Source: Streptomyces candidus (GTDB taxonomy: Bacteria; Actinomycetota; Actinomycetes; Streptomycetales; Streptomycetaceae). From it: 64,000 nucleotides of DNA. Within the stretch, counting starts at the first letter, position 1, and the number at the start of each line of letters is the position of its first letter. Below are positions 1-8,591 of this stretch, piece by piece. A program made the translations under genes and the position numbers. The DNA is taken from positions 124,001-188,000 of the forward strand of contig NZ_JACHEM010000010.1 of NCBI RefSeq assembly GCF_014207445.1. The letters run 5' to 3'. A model generated the notes under the pieces. It did no database searches and was not told the DNA's origin. It saw only the letters and a program-made list of their open reading frames with translations.

Positions 1-306
1 GCCGCCGCCGCCCGCGCGGAGGGCGTGGCACGGCGGTAATCGCCGCCCCACGTCGTACGGGACGGGCCCGTGCCGCCGGTGCGAACCGCGGCACGGGCCC
101 GTCCCGTATGCGCTTGCCTGCCCGGTAGGGCACGTTGGCCGCCGGATGACAGTGGCCGCACGTTCACGGGAGCAGGGGGCCCGCGCCGAGATCGCCCCGG
201 CCCGGCAGCCGACCGCGGTCCGTGAGGCCCGCGACCGGCGGGACGCGGCGCGTGTCACACCCCGTTGCTGTTCCGCAGCCCCCCGCGTCCGGCCTATCGT
301 CGGGCC
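1..306. other. Intergenic region with no supported gene
   Basis: No reading frame here has Streptomyces codon bias together with a ribosome binding site. The only clear structure is the long hairpin annotated at 56-108. The last 60 bases presumably hold the promoter of the oxidoreductase gene that starts at 307. I could not pick out convincing -35 and -10 boxes. Confidence 0.6.
56..108. terminator. Strong hairpin, probable terminator
   Basis: A perfect 21-bp stem (56-76 pairing with 88-108) closes an 11-base loop. No U tract follows on either strand, which is common for GC-rich actinobacterial terminators. It most likely ends transcription of a gene lying left of the window. The strand cannot be decided. 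Confidence 0.75.
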
Positions 307-1272
307 ATGTTCGCCGCATACGCAGCCCGTATCGACCGTGACCAGCCGCTGAACGGCCTTGAGCTGGGGGAGCGCCCGGAGCCCGAAGTGCGCCCCGGGT
401 GGACCACCGTGACTGTGAAAGCCGCCAGCCTCAACCACCACGACCTGTGGTCGCTGCGCGGGGTGGGGATCGGCGAGGAGACGCTGCCGATGATCCTGGG
501 CTGCGACGCGGCGGGCATTGACGCCGACGGCAACGAGGTCGTCCTGCACTCCGTGATCGGGGACACCGGGCACGGCGTCGGACCGTACGAGAAGCGGTCG
601 ATCCTCACCGAGAAGTACCAGGGGACCTTCGCCGAGCGCGTCACCGTGCCCATTTGGAACGTGCTGCCCAAGCCGGCCGGGATCAGCTTCGAGGAAGCGG
701 CCTGCCTGCCCACCGCCTGGCTGACCGCGTACCGGATGCTGTTCACCAACGCCGGTGTACGCCCCGGTGATTCGGTCCTCGTGCAGGGCGCGGGCGGCGG
801 CGTCGCGACCGCCGCGATCGTGCTCGGCAAGGCCGCGGGGCTGCGGGTGTACGCCACCAGCCGGGACGAGGCGAAGCGCAAGCGGGCCGTGGAGTTGGGG
901 GCCGTGGAGGCCTTCGAGGCGGGCGCGCGGCTGCCGGAGCGGGTGGACGCGGTGATCGAGACGGTCGGCGCGGCGACCTGGTCGCACTCCGTCAAGTCCC
1001 TGCGTCCCGGCGGCACTCTGGTGATCTCGGGGGCGACCAGCGGACCGAACCCGCCCGCCGCCGAGCTGAACCGGATCTTCTTCCTGGAGCTGAAGGTCGT
1101 CGGCTCCACCATGGGCTCCAAGGACGAGCTGGAGGACCTGCTCAACTTCTGCGCGGCGACCGGGGTCCGCCCCGTGATCGACCAGGTGCTGCCGCTGGAC
1201 CGGGCCCGTGAGGGCTTCGAGAGGATGGCGGGCGGGGACCTGTTCGGAAAGATTGTGCTCACGATGTCTTGA
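307..1272 (+). CDS. MDR-family quinone oxidoreductase / alcohol dehydrogenase-like protein
   Basis: This 321-residue protein has the medium-chain dehydrogenase/reductase layout. A GroES-like N-terminal half (about residues 20-125) is followed by a Rossmann fold with the dinucleotide motif GAGGGVATAA near residues 160-170. The cysteine cluster of the structural zinc lobe is missing, so it resembles zinc-free quinone oxidoreductases (zeta-crystallin type) more than true zinc alcohol dehydrogenases. NAD(P)H-dependent reduction of a small carbonyl or quinone is a family inference, and the substrate is unknown. The start at 307 is preferred over 265 because alignable sequence begins at MFAAYAA. 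It is transcribed alone, 64 bases upstream of the glycosidase gene. Confidence 0.85.
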   Translation: MFAAYAARIDRDQPLNGLELGERPEPEVRPGWTTVTVKAASLNHHDLWSLRGVGIGEETLPMILGCDAAGIDADGNEVVLHSVIGDTGHGVGPYEKRSILTEKYQGTFAERVTVPIWNVLPKPAGISFEEAACLPTAWLTAYRMLFTNAGVRPGDSVLVQGAGGGVATAAIVLGKAAGLRVYATSRDEAKRKRAVELGAVEAFEAGARLPERVDAVIETVGAATWSHSVKSLRPGGTLVISGATSGPNPPAAELNRIFFLELKVVGSTMGSKDELEDLLNFCAATGVRPVIDQVLPLDRAREGFERMAGGDLFGKIVLTMS

Positions 1273-1336
1273 GAGTGGCAGGGGGCACTGTTTGGCTCTC
1301 CGGCACCGAACGACCGGAGACTGCCGGAGGAGTGCC

Positions 1337-2762
1337 GTGCGCGCGTACCGAAGAACAGTTGTGTCCGTCGTCTGTGGTGTGCTGCTCGCGGCCGGGGGAC
1401 TGGTGTCCCCCGGCGCATCGGCGGCCCCCGCCCCCACGCCCGCCCCGTACGGGATCCCCAAGCTCACCGACGAGCACGGCCGGGTCCTCACCCTGCGCGG
1501 CTGGAACGTCGAGGACAAGACCCACCGGGGCGACCGTGCCCTGTCCCTCGTCACCGAGAAGCACTTCCGTGACATGAGCGGACAGGGCTTCAACTTCGCG
1601 CGGCTGCTCGTCTACTGGGACGATCTGGAGGCCGAGCGCGGCCAGTACAGCGAGAAGTACCTGCGCAAGATCGACCGGATCCTCGGCTGGGCCCACAGGT
1701 ACGGGGTGAAGGTCCTCATCGACGGTCACCAGGACGTCTTCGGCCCCGCCTTCGGCCACCGGGGCATCCCCGAGTGGGCCACCCGCACGGACGGTCTCCC
1801 CTTCACCCCCCACCCCGACGACTGGTTCTCCGAGTACTTCCAGCCGGCCGTGCAGCGCGCCTTCACCCATCTTTACGAGGACGCCGACCTCCAGCAGGCG
1901 CAGGCCAGGGTGTGGCGGCTGCTCGCCGACCGATACGGCGACCACCCGGCCGTCCTCGGCTGCGACTTCCTCAACGAGCCCATGGGCGAGCTGAAGGAGG
2001 GCGAGGACCTGCCCACGGCCGCCCGCCGGATCGAACGCGACCAAATCACCCCGATGCACAACCGGCTCGCCGCCGCCGTGCGTTCGGTGGACGCGAAGAA
2101 GTGGCTGTTCGTCGAGCCGACCCCGATCGTCGGCGAGGGAGTGCCGACCGGACTCGGCCGGATCAAGGACCCGAAGCGGAAGGTCGTGTACGCGCCGCAC
2201 TTCTACAACACCGCCATGGAGGCGGGCGCGGACTACGACCCGCAGGGCGGCTGGATCGAGGCGTACGAGGCAGCCGTCACCCAGTACCCGAAGCGGTACG
2301 GAGTAGCCGGTGGTCGTCGGCGAGTGGGGCCCGCTCAACAACGGCGGCCCGAACATGGGCGCCTTCTACCGGGACGCCCTCGCCTCCTTCGCCCGCTACA
2401 GCTCGGGCTGGGCGGGCTACGTGTGGTGTTACGGGGGCGGGTACTGCGCGGTGGACGCGGAGGGCAGGCTACGGGGCCACAAGCAGCAGACCGCCCAGCC
2501 GTACGCGGCGAGCGTCGCGGGAAAGGTCCGCGAGGACTCGTACGACCCGGACGAGGGCGTCTACTCCCTCGCATATACGCCGAGTTGGCGTGGCGGGGCA
2601 GCTGCGGTCGTGTCCGTCCCGCCGGGCGCGAAGGGCTGGCGGGTCCGCGTGACGGGCCGGGGCTGGACCGGGACGCGGGAGGTCGCTCCCGGACGGGCGG
2701 AAAAGGTGCGCGTGTACGGGGTGCCTGGTGAGAGGGTCGCGGTGATCATTCAACGGCGATGA
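1337..2762 (+). pseudogene. Secreted GH5 glycoside hydrolase (endoglycoceramidase-like), frameshifted
   Basis: The reading frame starts at GTG 1337 behind GGAGG. It encodes a Sec signal peptide (basic start, hydrophobic core, ASA-type cleavage site) and then a family 5 TIM-barrel glycosidase. The acid/base motif FLNEP is at about 1970-1982 and the nucleophile motif GEWG at about 2320-2330. The frame breaks between 2303 and 2312: the N-terminal frame runs on into nonsense, while GEWG and the remaining roughly 145 residues, including a C-terminal beta domain, are read one frame over and stop at 2760-2762. One extra C near 2307 would restore the usual VVVGEWG. Family members hydrolyse oligosaccharide-ceramide or related glycoside links. 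The gene is either a recent pseudogene or carries a sequence error. Confidence 0.8.
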
Positions 2763-2772
2763 GGGGGCGGCT

Positions 2773-3318
2773 GTGGGGACGCTGAGCACACCCGAGGGAT
2801 TCGTGCTGCGGGAGTGGCGGGAGGGGGACGCCGCGGCACTGCTGGAGGCGTGCTCCTCCTCCCCGGAGCTGGCCCGGCAGATCGGCCGGGTACGGGACGC
2901 GTCCGATGCCCGCGAGTGGGTGGCGCGCCGCACGGAGCACGTGGCGGCCGGGACGGCGTACGCCTTCGCGGTGACGGACGGACGCGCGGGCCCGGTGCTG
3001 GGCAACGTCGCCGTCTCCGCGGTCGACCGGGCGCACGACGGCGGCTGGATCTCGTACTGGACCGTGGAGGCGGCCCGGGGGAGAGGTGTGGCAGTGGCGG
3101 GCACCCGCCGTCTCGCGGACTTCTGCTTCACCGAACTCGGCCTGCACCGCCTGGAATTGGGACACCGTACGAACAACCCCGCGTCGTGCGCGGTGGCGCT
3201 GCGCGCGGGTTTCGCGGTGGAGGGCCTGGAGCGGGACAAGCTGCGGTACGGGGACGTGCGACACGACGTGGAGCGGCACGCGCGGCTCGCGACGGACACG
3301 TTTGTCAACGGGGGTTGA
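2773..3318 (+). CDS. GNAT-family N-acetyltransferase (RimJ/RimL-like)
   Basis: The 181-residue protein has the acetyl-CoA binding pattern of the RimJ/RimL branch. This includes a beta-strand ending in WISYWT, then ARGRGVAVAGTRRLADFCF, and the typical ending LHRLELGHRTNNPASCAVALRAGF with the N-P-A-S segment. Such enzymes move an acetyl group to an N-terminal or small-molecule amine, and the substrate here is unknown. The GTG start at 2773 lies 10 bases after the glycosidase stop, so co-transcription is likely. Its last codons overlap the first of two dyads that probably control the next operon. Confidence 0.85.
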   Translation: MGTLSTPEGFVLREWREGDAAALLEACSSSPELARQIGRVRDASDAREWVARRTEHVAAGTAYAFAVTDGRAGPVLGNVAVSAVDRAHDGGWISYWTVEAARGRGVAVAGTRRLADFCFTELGLHRLELGHRTNNPASCAVALRAGFAVEGLERDKLRYGDVRHDVERHARLATDTFVNGG

Positions 3319-3346
3319 CGCGAACCCCTCGTCAACCTAAATTGAC
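3304..3346 (+). promoter_or_regulatory. Tandem GTCAA-N6-TTGAC operator overlapping a leaderless-type promoter
   Basis: Two copies of the same dyad, GTCAA-N6-TTGAC, lie at 3304-3319 and 3331-3346 with different spacers. A -35-like TTGACG (3315-3320) and a -10-like CTAAAT (3337-3342) are separated by 16 bases. That would start transcription at about 3349-3350, which is the A of the next gene's ATG. No Shine-Dalgarno sequence is seen before that ATG. The arrangement predicts a leaderless mRNA and repression or activation through the dyads, possibly by the HTH protein encoded at once downstream. The binding protein is an inference. Confidence 0.6.
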
Positions 3347-3349
3347 ACC

Positions 3350-3559
3350 ATGAGCGAAGCAACCGATCTCGCCGCGAGGGCGGGAGACCAGGACCCACGG
3401 GTCGGGCTGCGCGCGGTGGTCGCCCTGCGACGACTGCTGGAGCAGCTGGAAGCCGTACAGGTACGGGGTGCTCGCAACCAGGGCTGGTCGTGGCAGGAGA
3501 TCGCGGCCGAGCTGGGCGTCAGCAAGCAGGCCGTGCACAAGAAGCATGGGAGTCGATGA
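3350..3559 (+). CDS. Small helix-turn-helix protein (sigma-70 region 4-like)
   Basis: A 69-residue protein made almost entirely of one DNA-binding unit. An N-terminal helix (about residues 15-40) is followed by the HTH GWSWQEIAAELGVSKQAVHKKHG (about 45-67). It has no effector domain. The ATG has no ribosome binding site and lies right at the predicted transcription start, so leaderless translation is likely. The stop TGA overlaps the ATG of the Clp-like gene (TGATG), so the two are translationally coupled. It may bind the two dyads upstream, which is not shown by sequence alone. Confidence 0.8.
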   Translation: MSEATDLAARAGDQDPRVGLRAVVALRRLLEQLEAVQVRGARNQGWSWQEIAAELGVSKQAVHKKHGSR

Positions 3560-4161
3560 TGTTCGAACGGTTCACGGAGAGCGCGCGCCGGACGGTGACC
3601 GGCGCGGTCGCCCAGGCCGAACGGCTCGACCACCCCGAAGTCACCGAGGAACACCTCCTCCTCTCCCTGCTGGACACGGCCGAGGCCCGCGCCCTCTTCG
3701 CCTTCACCGCCCTGGGCCTGCGCGACCGGCGCGAGGAGATCGAGGCGGCACTGGCGGACGCCCGGCGCCGGGGCGGCCTCTCGAAGGCCGAGACGGACGC
3801 CCTCTTCGACCTCGGGATCGATGTGGACGCCATCGTCCGCAAGGTCGAGGAGACGCACGGCGAAGGAGCCATGGCCGGAGCCCGCCGGAACGCCGGTGAC
3901 GACCTCCCCCCACGGGAGGCCACGCGCGTCCGTGGCCGGCTCAGGCGGAAACTGCTCGACCACCGGCCGTTCACGCCGGAGGCGAAGAAGGTGCTGGAAC
4001 AGTCGCTCAAGGTGGCTCTGGGCCGCGGCGACAAGCACATCGGCGAGGAACACCTGCTGCTGGCACTCACGGTGCGTCCCGGGGTCGTCTCCGAGGTCCT
4101 GAAGGACTTCGGCGCGGGTTACGGGGACGCGGAGAGGGCGATGTTCGGGGAACCCCGGTAG
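3559..4161 (+). CDS. Clp N-terminal (ClpC/ClpA repeat) domain protein without an ATPase domain
   Basis: The 200-residue protein opens with MFERFTESARRTV, the hallmark of the ClpC N domain, and carries the two repeat motifs HPEVTEEHLLLSLL (about residues 30-45) and HIGEEHLLLALT (about 160-172). The AAA+ modules of ClpC are missing. It is therefore a stand-alone adaptor-like domain of the kind that binds substrates or adaptors, not an unfoldase. ATG 3559 is preferred over ATG 3556 because GGGAG at 3548-3552 gives better spacing. Pairing with a small HTH protein recurs in Streptomyces and suggests a stress-linked regulatory unit. Confidence 0.85.
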   Translation: MFERFTESARRTVTGAVAQAERLDHPEVTEEHLLLSLLDTAEARALFAFTALGLRDRREEIEAALADARRRGGLSKAETDALFDLGIDVDAIVRKVEETHGEGAMAGARRNAGDDLPPREATRVRGRLRRKLLDHRPFTPEAKKVLEQSLKVALGRGDKHIGEEHLLLALTVRPGVVSEVLKDFGAGYGDAERAMFGEPR

Positions 4162-4251
4162 GGCGCGCGCAGTCGCTGGACGGGCGTTGTCGGGCCCTGG
4201 CGCTAGGGTCGTTCGACAACGCTCGTTTCGTCTGTGCGCGGGAGGTCAGTG

Positions 4252-4821
4252 GTGACTGGTCCGGTTCCTGTGGAGTTCGTGCCCGCCGGGCGGGTGGTGA
4301 CGGAGCCGGTCACCAAGCTGGGCGGCCGGCCGGTGTGGCGGGACGGCGCGCAATGGCCGCTGTCCAAGCAGTCCGGCGAACCGATGAAGTTCATCGGACA
4401 GTTCGAGGTACGAGGCGGGAAGCTGGCGTACCTCTTCATGTCGAAGGAACCCGGAACCTTCGCGCCGGACGGCGGCGAGAACGCGGTGATCGTGCAGCCG
4501 GGCGGGCGGGTGCCCGCATTCTGCGCCGGGGTACAGGACTTGACCGACGGCCCCACGGCAGGCGAGGACCATCTGCCCCGGACCGCCGAGCTGGACGAGG
4601 ACGTCGAAGTGTGGCAGTTCCTCGGCGGCCCCGACGTCGAGCCGCTGTGGCTCCAGGGGGAGGAGACCCCGGGCGAGGCGGAGGGCGAGCCGTGGGAACT
4701 GGTCGTCCAGCTCGACTCGACGGCGATGCCCTTCGCCGTGAACTTCGGGGACGCCGGGATCGGCTACGCGTTCCTCTCGCCGGAGGGGGACGAGGGGCGC
4801 TTCCTCTGGCAGTGCACCTAG
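4252..4821 (+). CDS. Conserved hypothetical protein, DUF1963-like
   Basis: A soluble acidic protein of about 190 residues. Its N-terminal part (KLGGRPVW, WPLSKQSGEPMKFIGQFEV) has the LGG..W....P.C....L.F..Q pattern of DUF1963/YwqG-like proteins, whose function is unknown. No signal peptide or membrane segment is seen. GGAGG at 4241-4245 gives six bases of spacing to GTG 4252; GTG 4249 is an alternative. Its TAG stop (4819-4821) overlaps the stop of the opposing gene, so the two genes converge without a spacer. Function is not assigned. Confidence 0.75.
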   Translation: MTGPVPVEFVPAGRVVTEPVTKLGGRPVWRDGAQWPLSKQSGEPMKFIGQFEVRGGKLAYLFMSKEPGTFAPDGGENAVIVQPGGRVPAFCAGVQDLTDGPTAGEDHLPRTAELDEDVEVWQFLGGPDVEPLWLQGEETPGEAEGEPWELVVQLDSTAMPFAVNFGDAGIGYAFLSPEGDEGRFLWQCT

Positions 4822-5159
4822 CGCGGGTGCTGGTGCGGGGGTGAGGACACGAAGGCGGCGTAGGGAAACGGAGCGCCCGGGTAGCTGTACGGGTGATCGC
4901 GCCCCGCGACGGCCTCACCCAGCGCGAAGCGTCGCTCGTGCTGGAGCCGGCGCTGCTCGATGGCCCGCTGGATCTGCTGCTCGGCGAAGCGGTGCAGCTC
5001 CTCGCGGGCGGGGGTGGGACGCCTTCGTACCGTCACTGGTACGGGAAGGGGCTCGGGAGCCGCTACGCAGGCCGGTTGGACGGTACGGCGGGGGCGGCCC
5101 TGTGCGGGAAGCAGGATGCGCAGGACGAGATGGCAGATGCGGGCGGCAAGGTCGCGCAT
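4818..5159 (-). CDS. Small basic hypothetical protein
   Basis: A 113-residue arginine-rich protein starting MRDLAARICHLVLRILLPA, with an amphipathic or weakly hydrophobic first helix. A charged helical middle (EELHRFAEQQIQRAIEQRR) and a Tyr/Pro/Ser-rich tail follow. I recognise no domain. It is the last gene of a three-gene minus-strand operon with the 121-residue protein and the ATP-binding protein, so it may belong to the same signalling unit. Codon bias supports coding, and the stop overlaps the convergent neighbour. Confidence 0.6.
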   Translation of the reverse strand: MRDLAARICHLVLRILLPAQGRPRRTVQPACVAAPEPLPVPVTVRRRPTPAREELHRFAEQQIQRAIEQRRLQHERRFALGEAVAGRDHPYSYPGAPFPYAAFVSSPPHQHPR

Positions 5160-5212
5160 ACGTCGTTCACTCACTTGCTCTGAGGGATGTTCGCTGAGTC
5201 CCGGCGGGCCGC

Positions 5213-5578
5213 TCAGGACCGGTCTGCGGGGGCGCTTGCGTACTGACAGGCCGTGACGGGGCCCGGAACCATGCGGAGTACGGTCACGCGCCGGGCGGTC
5301 CAGATCAGCTCCGCGCCGTGCATGGACGCACGGAAGGTGTACGTCTCGTCCGCGCGCAGCCGCGTGACGGCCTCCCACTGGCCGAAGCCCAACCAGTCGT
5401 GGGCGGCCTCGCGCTCGGCGCGGGCGAGAGTGGAGACGAGCGTGCGCAGGGAGTCGCGCATCCAGATCACCGCGTGGGTGGGCGCGGCCACGCTGCGGGC
5501 CTGCCGAACGCCGACTCCGTTCGCGCCGGTGGCGGTGAACTCGCACCACCAGGCGGGGGCCGTGAGCGGCGGAATCAT
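5213..5578 (-). CDS. Hypothetical protein coupled to an ATP-binding regulator
   Basis: A 121-residue protein without a signal peptide or membrane helix. It contains WLGFGQWEAVTRLRADETYTFRASMHGAELIWTARRV, a compact alpha/beta pattern I cannot assign to a family. Its ATG (5578) overlaps the stop of the ATP-binding protein in an ATGA arrangement, so translation is coupled. Small genes directly behind RsbW-like ATPases in Streptomyces are often partner proteins; any such role here is inferred only from position. Confidence 0.7.
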   Translation of the reverse strand: MIPPLTAPAWWCEFTATGANGVGVRQARSVAAPTHAVIWMRDSLRTLVSTLARAEREAAHDWLGFGQWEAVTRLRADETYTFRASMHGAELIWTARRVTVLRMVPGPVTACQYASAPADRS

Positions 5579-5982
5579 GAGGTGGCAGTGGCGCCGGGGG
5601 CGGGCAGGTGCGCCCAGACCGTCTTGCCGGGGTCGCGGGGACGCACGCCCCAGTGGGCGCTGAGCGCGTCAACGAGGACGAGTCCCCTCCCGCTCGCCCC
5701 CAAAGGGTCGTCAATCTTGCGGAGTTCGGGCATCGCCCACTCGTAGGAGTCGGCCACCTCGATGACGAGCATGCCGTGGCGACGGAGGGTGAGGGTGAAG
5801 TGGTCGCCGATGCCGGCCGCGTGAACCAGGGCGTTGGTGGCCAACTCACTGGTGACGAGGAGGGCGTCGTCGATCAGCAGCCCGAGCCTCCACTCCACGA
5901 GGACCGCCCTCACGTGCGCTCGTGCGGCGGGGATGGAGGGTTTGCGGGAACGGAAGGTGATGGTGCTGGTGCGTCCGGACAT
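5575..5982 (-). CDS. ATP-binding protein, RsbW/SpoIIAB-like HATPase
   Basis: A 135-residue GHKL-type ATPase. The N box is VTSELATNALVHA (about residues 43-55) and the G1-like motif is VIEVADSYEWAMPEL (about 72-86). GASGRGLVLVDALSAHWG (about 95-113) forms the G2 box and lid. Stand-alone HATPases of this kind are anti-sigma factor-like serine kinases. The start at 5982 (MSGRTSTITF) fits the family; in-frame sequence further upstream has no alignable content. It is divergent from an Scr1-type HTH gene with about 207 bases between them. That is the same layout as the second module at 46.8-48.8 kb. Confidence 0.85.
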   Translation of the reverse strand: MSGRTSTITFRSRKPSIPAARAHVRAVLVEWRLGLLIDDALLVTSELATNALVHAAGIGDHFTLTLRRHGMLVIEVADSYEWAMPELRKIDDPLGASGRGLVLVDALSAHWGVRPRDPGKTVWAHLPAPGATATS

Positions 5983-6189
5983 GGCGTCTCCAAGGGGGTG
6001 GGCAGGCCGGAGTTGATCACCTAAGGTCCACAAGAAAGCACCGTGAGTGACGACAATCACGCTAGTGCTGCAAGCTGGCAGACGGCAAGTGGACATCTGA
6101 TGCAAGCTTGCAACAACCCGTCACCCTGAAGTGGCTGGCGTGTGCGTGCAGTTGGCGTGCAGACTGATTCCGAGGAGAAGGGGGACGGC

Positions 6190-7071
6190 ATGCCCGCAGG
6201 TGGGAAGCCCACTGTGCGCAGTAGGCGACTGGGCGCGTCGCTCAAGAGGCTGCGGCTGAACGCGCATCTCGACCAGGAGCACGCCGCTGAAGCGGTCGAC
6301 TGTTCGACCGCCAAAATCAGTCGGATCGAGTCGGGATCGGTCAGTGCCCGTGTAGGCGATGTGCGGATTCTCCTCGACCTGTACGGCGTCGAGGACGTGG
6401 AGGAGCGGCGACGGCTGGAGAAGCTGGCGCGGGACAGCAACAAGCGTGGCTGGTGGATGAACTTCCAGGCCCAGTACCCCGCTCTGGATCGCCTGGGCGA
6501 CTTCCTCTCGCTGGAGACCGACGCCACCTACATCCGGGCATGGCAGCCGGTGTTCATCCCCGGGCTTCTGCAAACCCCCGACTACACGCACGCGCTGACG
6601 AAAGCCAATCCCGAGGTGCTGAGCGACGAGGCAGCCGTGGAACTGGTGAAGGTGCGTCAAGGGCGCCGACAAGCGTTCGAGGAATCGGGTGCGCGCTTCG
6701 CAGCGGTGATCTGGGAGCCCGCCCTGACCGGACCCATGCCGCATCCCGCAGTCCACCGTGACCAACTCGCTCACCTGCTGAAGATGGCTGAGCAGCCCAA
6801 CGTGACACTTCAGGTCCTGCCGCACAGCGAATGGGCAGCGGCACGCGTGGCGCCGGCCTTCGTCGCCCTCTCCTACGGGAAAGAGGCATCACCGGAGGTC
6901 ATCGTTCAGGACACCATGGCCAACAGTGTGATTCTCGAAGACCACGAAGACATGGCCGGCTACCTGCACGCCTACGAGGCACTGCGGTCGGCAGCCCTGA
7001 CGCCCGACAGGACGCTGACCTTCATCCGGCAGCTGATGAGCGACATCACCATAGAGAACGAGGAAGCGTGA
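6190..7071 (+). CDS. Helix-turn-helix regulator with DUF5753 (Scr1/WhiJ type)
   Basis: The 293-residue protein starts with a Cro/XRE HTH (about residues 14-70; LGASLKRLRL, then STAKISRIESG as the recognition helix). A DUF5753 domain follows with FIPGLLQTPDYTHAL, LTGPMPHPAVHRDQL and LQVLPHSEWA. In Streptomyces, genes of this type act with DUF397 proteins and ATPases to tune development and antibiotic production (WhiJ and abaA-like loci). The start at 6190 follows GAGGAGAAGGGG. The GTG of the DUF397 gene overlaps its stop by four bases. Confidence 0.88.
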   Translation: MPAGGKPTVRSRRLGASLKRLRLNAHLDQEHAAEAVDCSTAKISRIESGSVSARVGDVRILLDLYGVEDVEERRRLEKLARDSNKRGWWMNFQAQYPALDRLGDFLSLETDATYIRAWQPVFIPGLLQTPDYTHALTKANPEVLSDEAAVELVKVRQGRRQAFEESGARFAAVIWEPALTGPMPHPAVHRDQLAHLLKMAEQPNVTLQVLPHSEWAAARVAPAFVALSYGKEASPEVIVQDTMANSVILEDHEDMAGYLHAYEALRSAALTPDRTLTFIRQLMSDITIENEEA

Positions 7072-7274
7072 GCAACCAGCAGATCGTCACCCCCTTCGTG
7101 AAGTCGACCCACTCAGGGGGAGGCTCTGCCAACGAGTGCGTGGAGGTCGCGCACACTGCCGACGGCGGTCGTGCCGTACGGGACACCAAGGACCGCAACC
7201 GGGGCACCCAGTTCCACCACCTCGCCGCCTGGAGCGACTTCCTCACTGCAGTGAAGACGGACACCCTCCGCTAG
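7068..7274 (+). CDS. DUF397 domain protein
   Basis: A 68-residue protein with the DUF397 signature: FVKSTHSGGGSANECVEVA near residues 10-28, AVRDTK in the middle, and a final WSDFLTAVK helix. DUF397 proteins are small partners of Scr1-type HTH regulators. GTG 7068 overlaps the stop of the HTH gene (GTGA), so translation is coupled. It completes the first copy of the ATPase/HTH/DUF397 module. Confidence 0.9.
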   Translation: MSNQQIVTPFVKSTHSGGGSANECVEVAHTADGGRAVRDTKDRNRGTQFHHLAAWSDFLTAVKTDTLR

Positions 7275-7438
7275 CCGCCTCCACTTCCAGACCCACCCAT
7301 GCCCCGCATCGAGACGGCCAGTGCCTCCTGGACGCATGGTCTCGTCGGGTGACTCGGCCAAGCGGCCCCGCGAGCCACAATGCATCCCACCGTGTCCGAC
7401 GGTCCCATAGTCGAAATCGTCACCGAGGAGTACATCTG

Positions 7439-8002
7439 ATGCGCGACGTGACCTACTCGATGGGCATCTCCCTGGACGGCTATATCGTCGGGCCGGATGG
7501 CGGCTTCAACTGGACGGCGCCGAGCGAGGACATCTTTCGCTTCGCCACCGACCAGGTGCGGGAGGTCGGCGTGCACTTTCTAGGACGACGGCTGTACGAG
7601 GCGATGCGGTACTGGGACACCGTCGATCAGAGCCCCGCGCTCGACTTCTCCACGCGCGAGTTCGCCGCGATCTGGAGGTCGCTTCCCAAGGTGGTGTTCT
7701 CCACCACGCTTTCGGAGGTAGAGGGAAACGCGCGCCTGGCCTCTGGCGGGCTGGCGGAGGAAATCGAGCGGTGGCGGGCTGAGCCGGGGGACGGCAACAT
7801 CGCGATCGGCGGCGCGGCTCTCGCCTCCGAGGCGGCCGCGTTGGGGCTGACCGACGAGTACCGGGCCAAGGTCTACCCGGTGCTGGTCGGCGGCGGCATT
7901 CCGTTCTTCCCCCAGCACGAGCGCCGAGTGGATCTCGAACTCATCGAGACCCGCACCTTCCAGTCAGGAGTCGTCTACCTCCGCCACCGCGTGAGGCCCT
8001 AG
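7439..8002 (+). CDS. Dihydrofolate reductase family protein (RibD C-terminal domain)
   Basis: The 187-residue protein begins MRDVTYSMGISLDGYIVGPDGGFNW and contains HFLGRRLYEAM, VFSTTLSEVEGNARL and NIAIGGAALASEAAALGL, the order expected for stand-alone RibD-C/YyaP-type reductases. These NADPH-binding proteins are related to riboflavin-pathway reductases and DHFR. The natural substrate is not known. ATG 7439 follows GAGGAG at 7425-7430. It stands alone, between the DUF397 module and the low-GC Rhs island. Confidence 0.85.
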   Translation: MRDVTYSMGISLDGYIVGPDGGFNWTAPSEDIFRFATDQVREVGVHFLGRRLYEAMRYWDTVDQSPALDFSTREFAAIWRSLPKVVFSTTLSEVEGNARLASGGLAEEIERWRAEPGDGNIAIGGAALASEAAALGLTDEYRAKVYPVLVGGGIPFFPQHERRVDLELIETRTFQSGVVYLRHRVRP

Positions 8003-8591
8003 CCGGCCGCCCCACCCTGGCCGTCCCGCGCCGCGTCGCGGAGCGCTGCCCCGGTCGACCGTACGGCGGTTGACCGAGTCCCTCAGCCAGCCGGGCCTTG
8101 AACAGCGTGTGCCCAGACGTGGGTAGAGCCGAACGCACGGGCAGGCAGTGCCGGTGACAGGGCCGCCATCAGCGCCCACCCCGAGTCCACTGACAAACCC
8201 GCCCACGACACCCTCACGACGGGTACGGCTGGCCGACACCTCGTCGCTCAGGCGGCCGACCGCACTCCCTTTCTGGCCCGAACACCTCCGACAACCATGT
8301 ACCCGAAGGAAGGAGCAACAGAACAACGCCCACAGTCAACCGCACTGCATAGGACTGCCCCTCCATTCACATGACGATCGGCCACCTCAACAGAGCGAGA
8401 ACGACAAGTCCCCCGAGAAAAGCAGCCAGTCGCGCGCTGAACGCTTATTGCTGAATGCGACGCCCTGAGGGTCGTATGAGACCAGGTCCAGCCCCAATCG
8501 TGAACTCCTGCACCGCCGGCATAGTCTCCTGATACGTATGCCGCGTCGGCGGAAAAGGATGTCTTTCCAGTGACGCCTATTTCGGCGAAAG
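8003..8591. other. Gene-free stretch at the edge of the Rhs island
   Basis: No frame has both codon bias and a credible start. GC content drops from about 8,150 onward relative to the flanking genes. A frame at 8148-8468 lacks a ribosome binding site and reads as low-bias sequence. The region probably holds eroded remains downstream of the last Rhs cassette. Confidence 0.5.

Noticed and set aside
146..352. Possible small gene upstream of the oxidoreductase
   Set aside because: No ribosome binding site, unusual composition, and overlap with the start of the real gene.
8148..8468. 106-codon plus-strand frame next to the Rhs island
   Set aside because: No start signal and weak codon bias; the region looks like eroded DNA.
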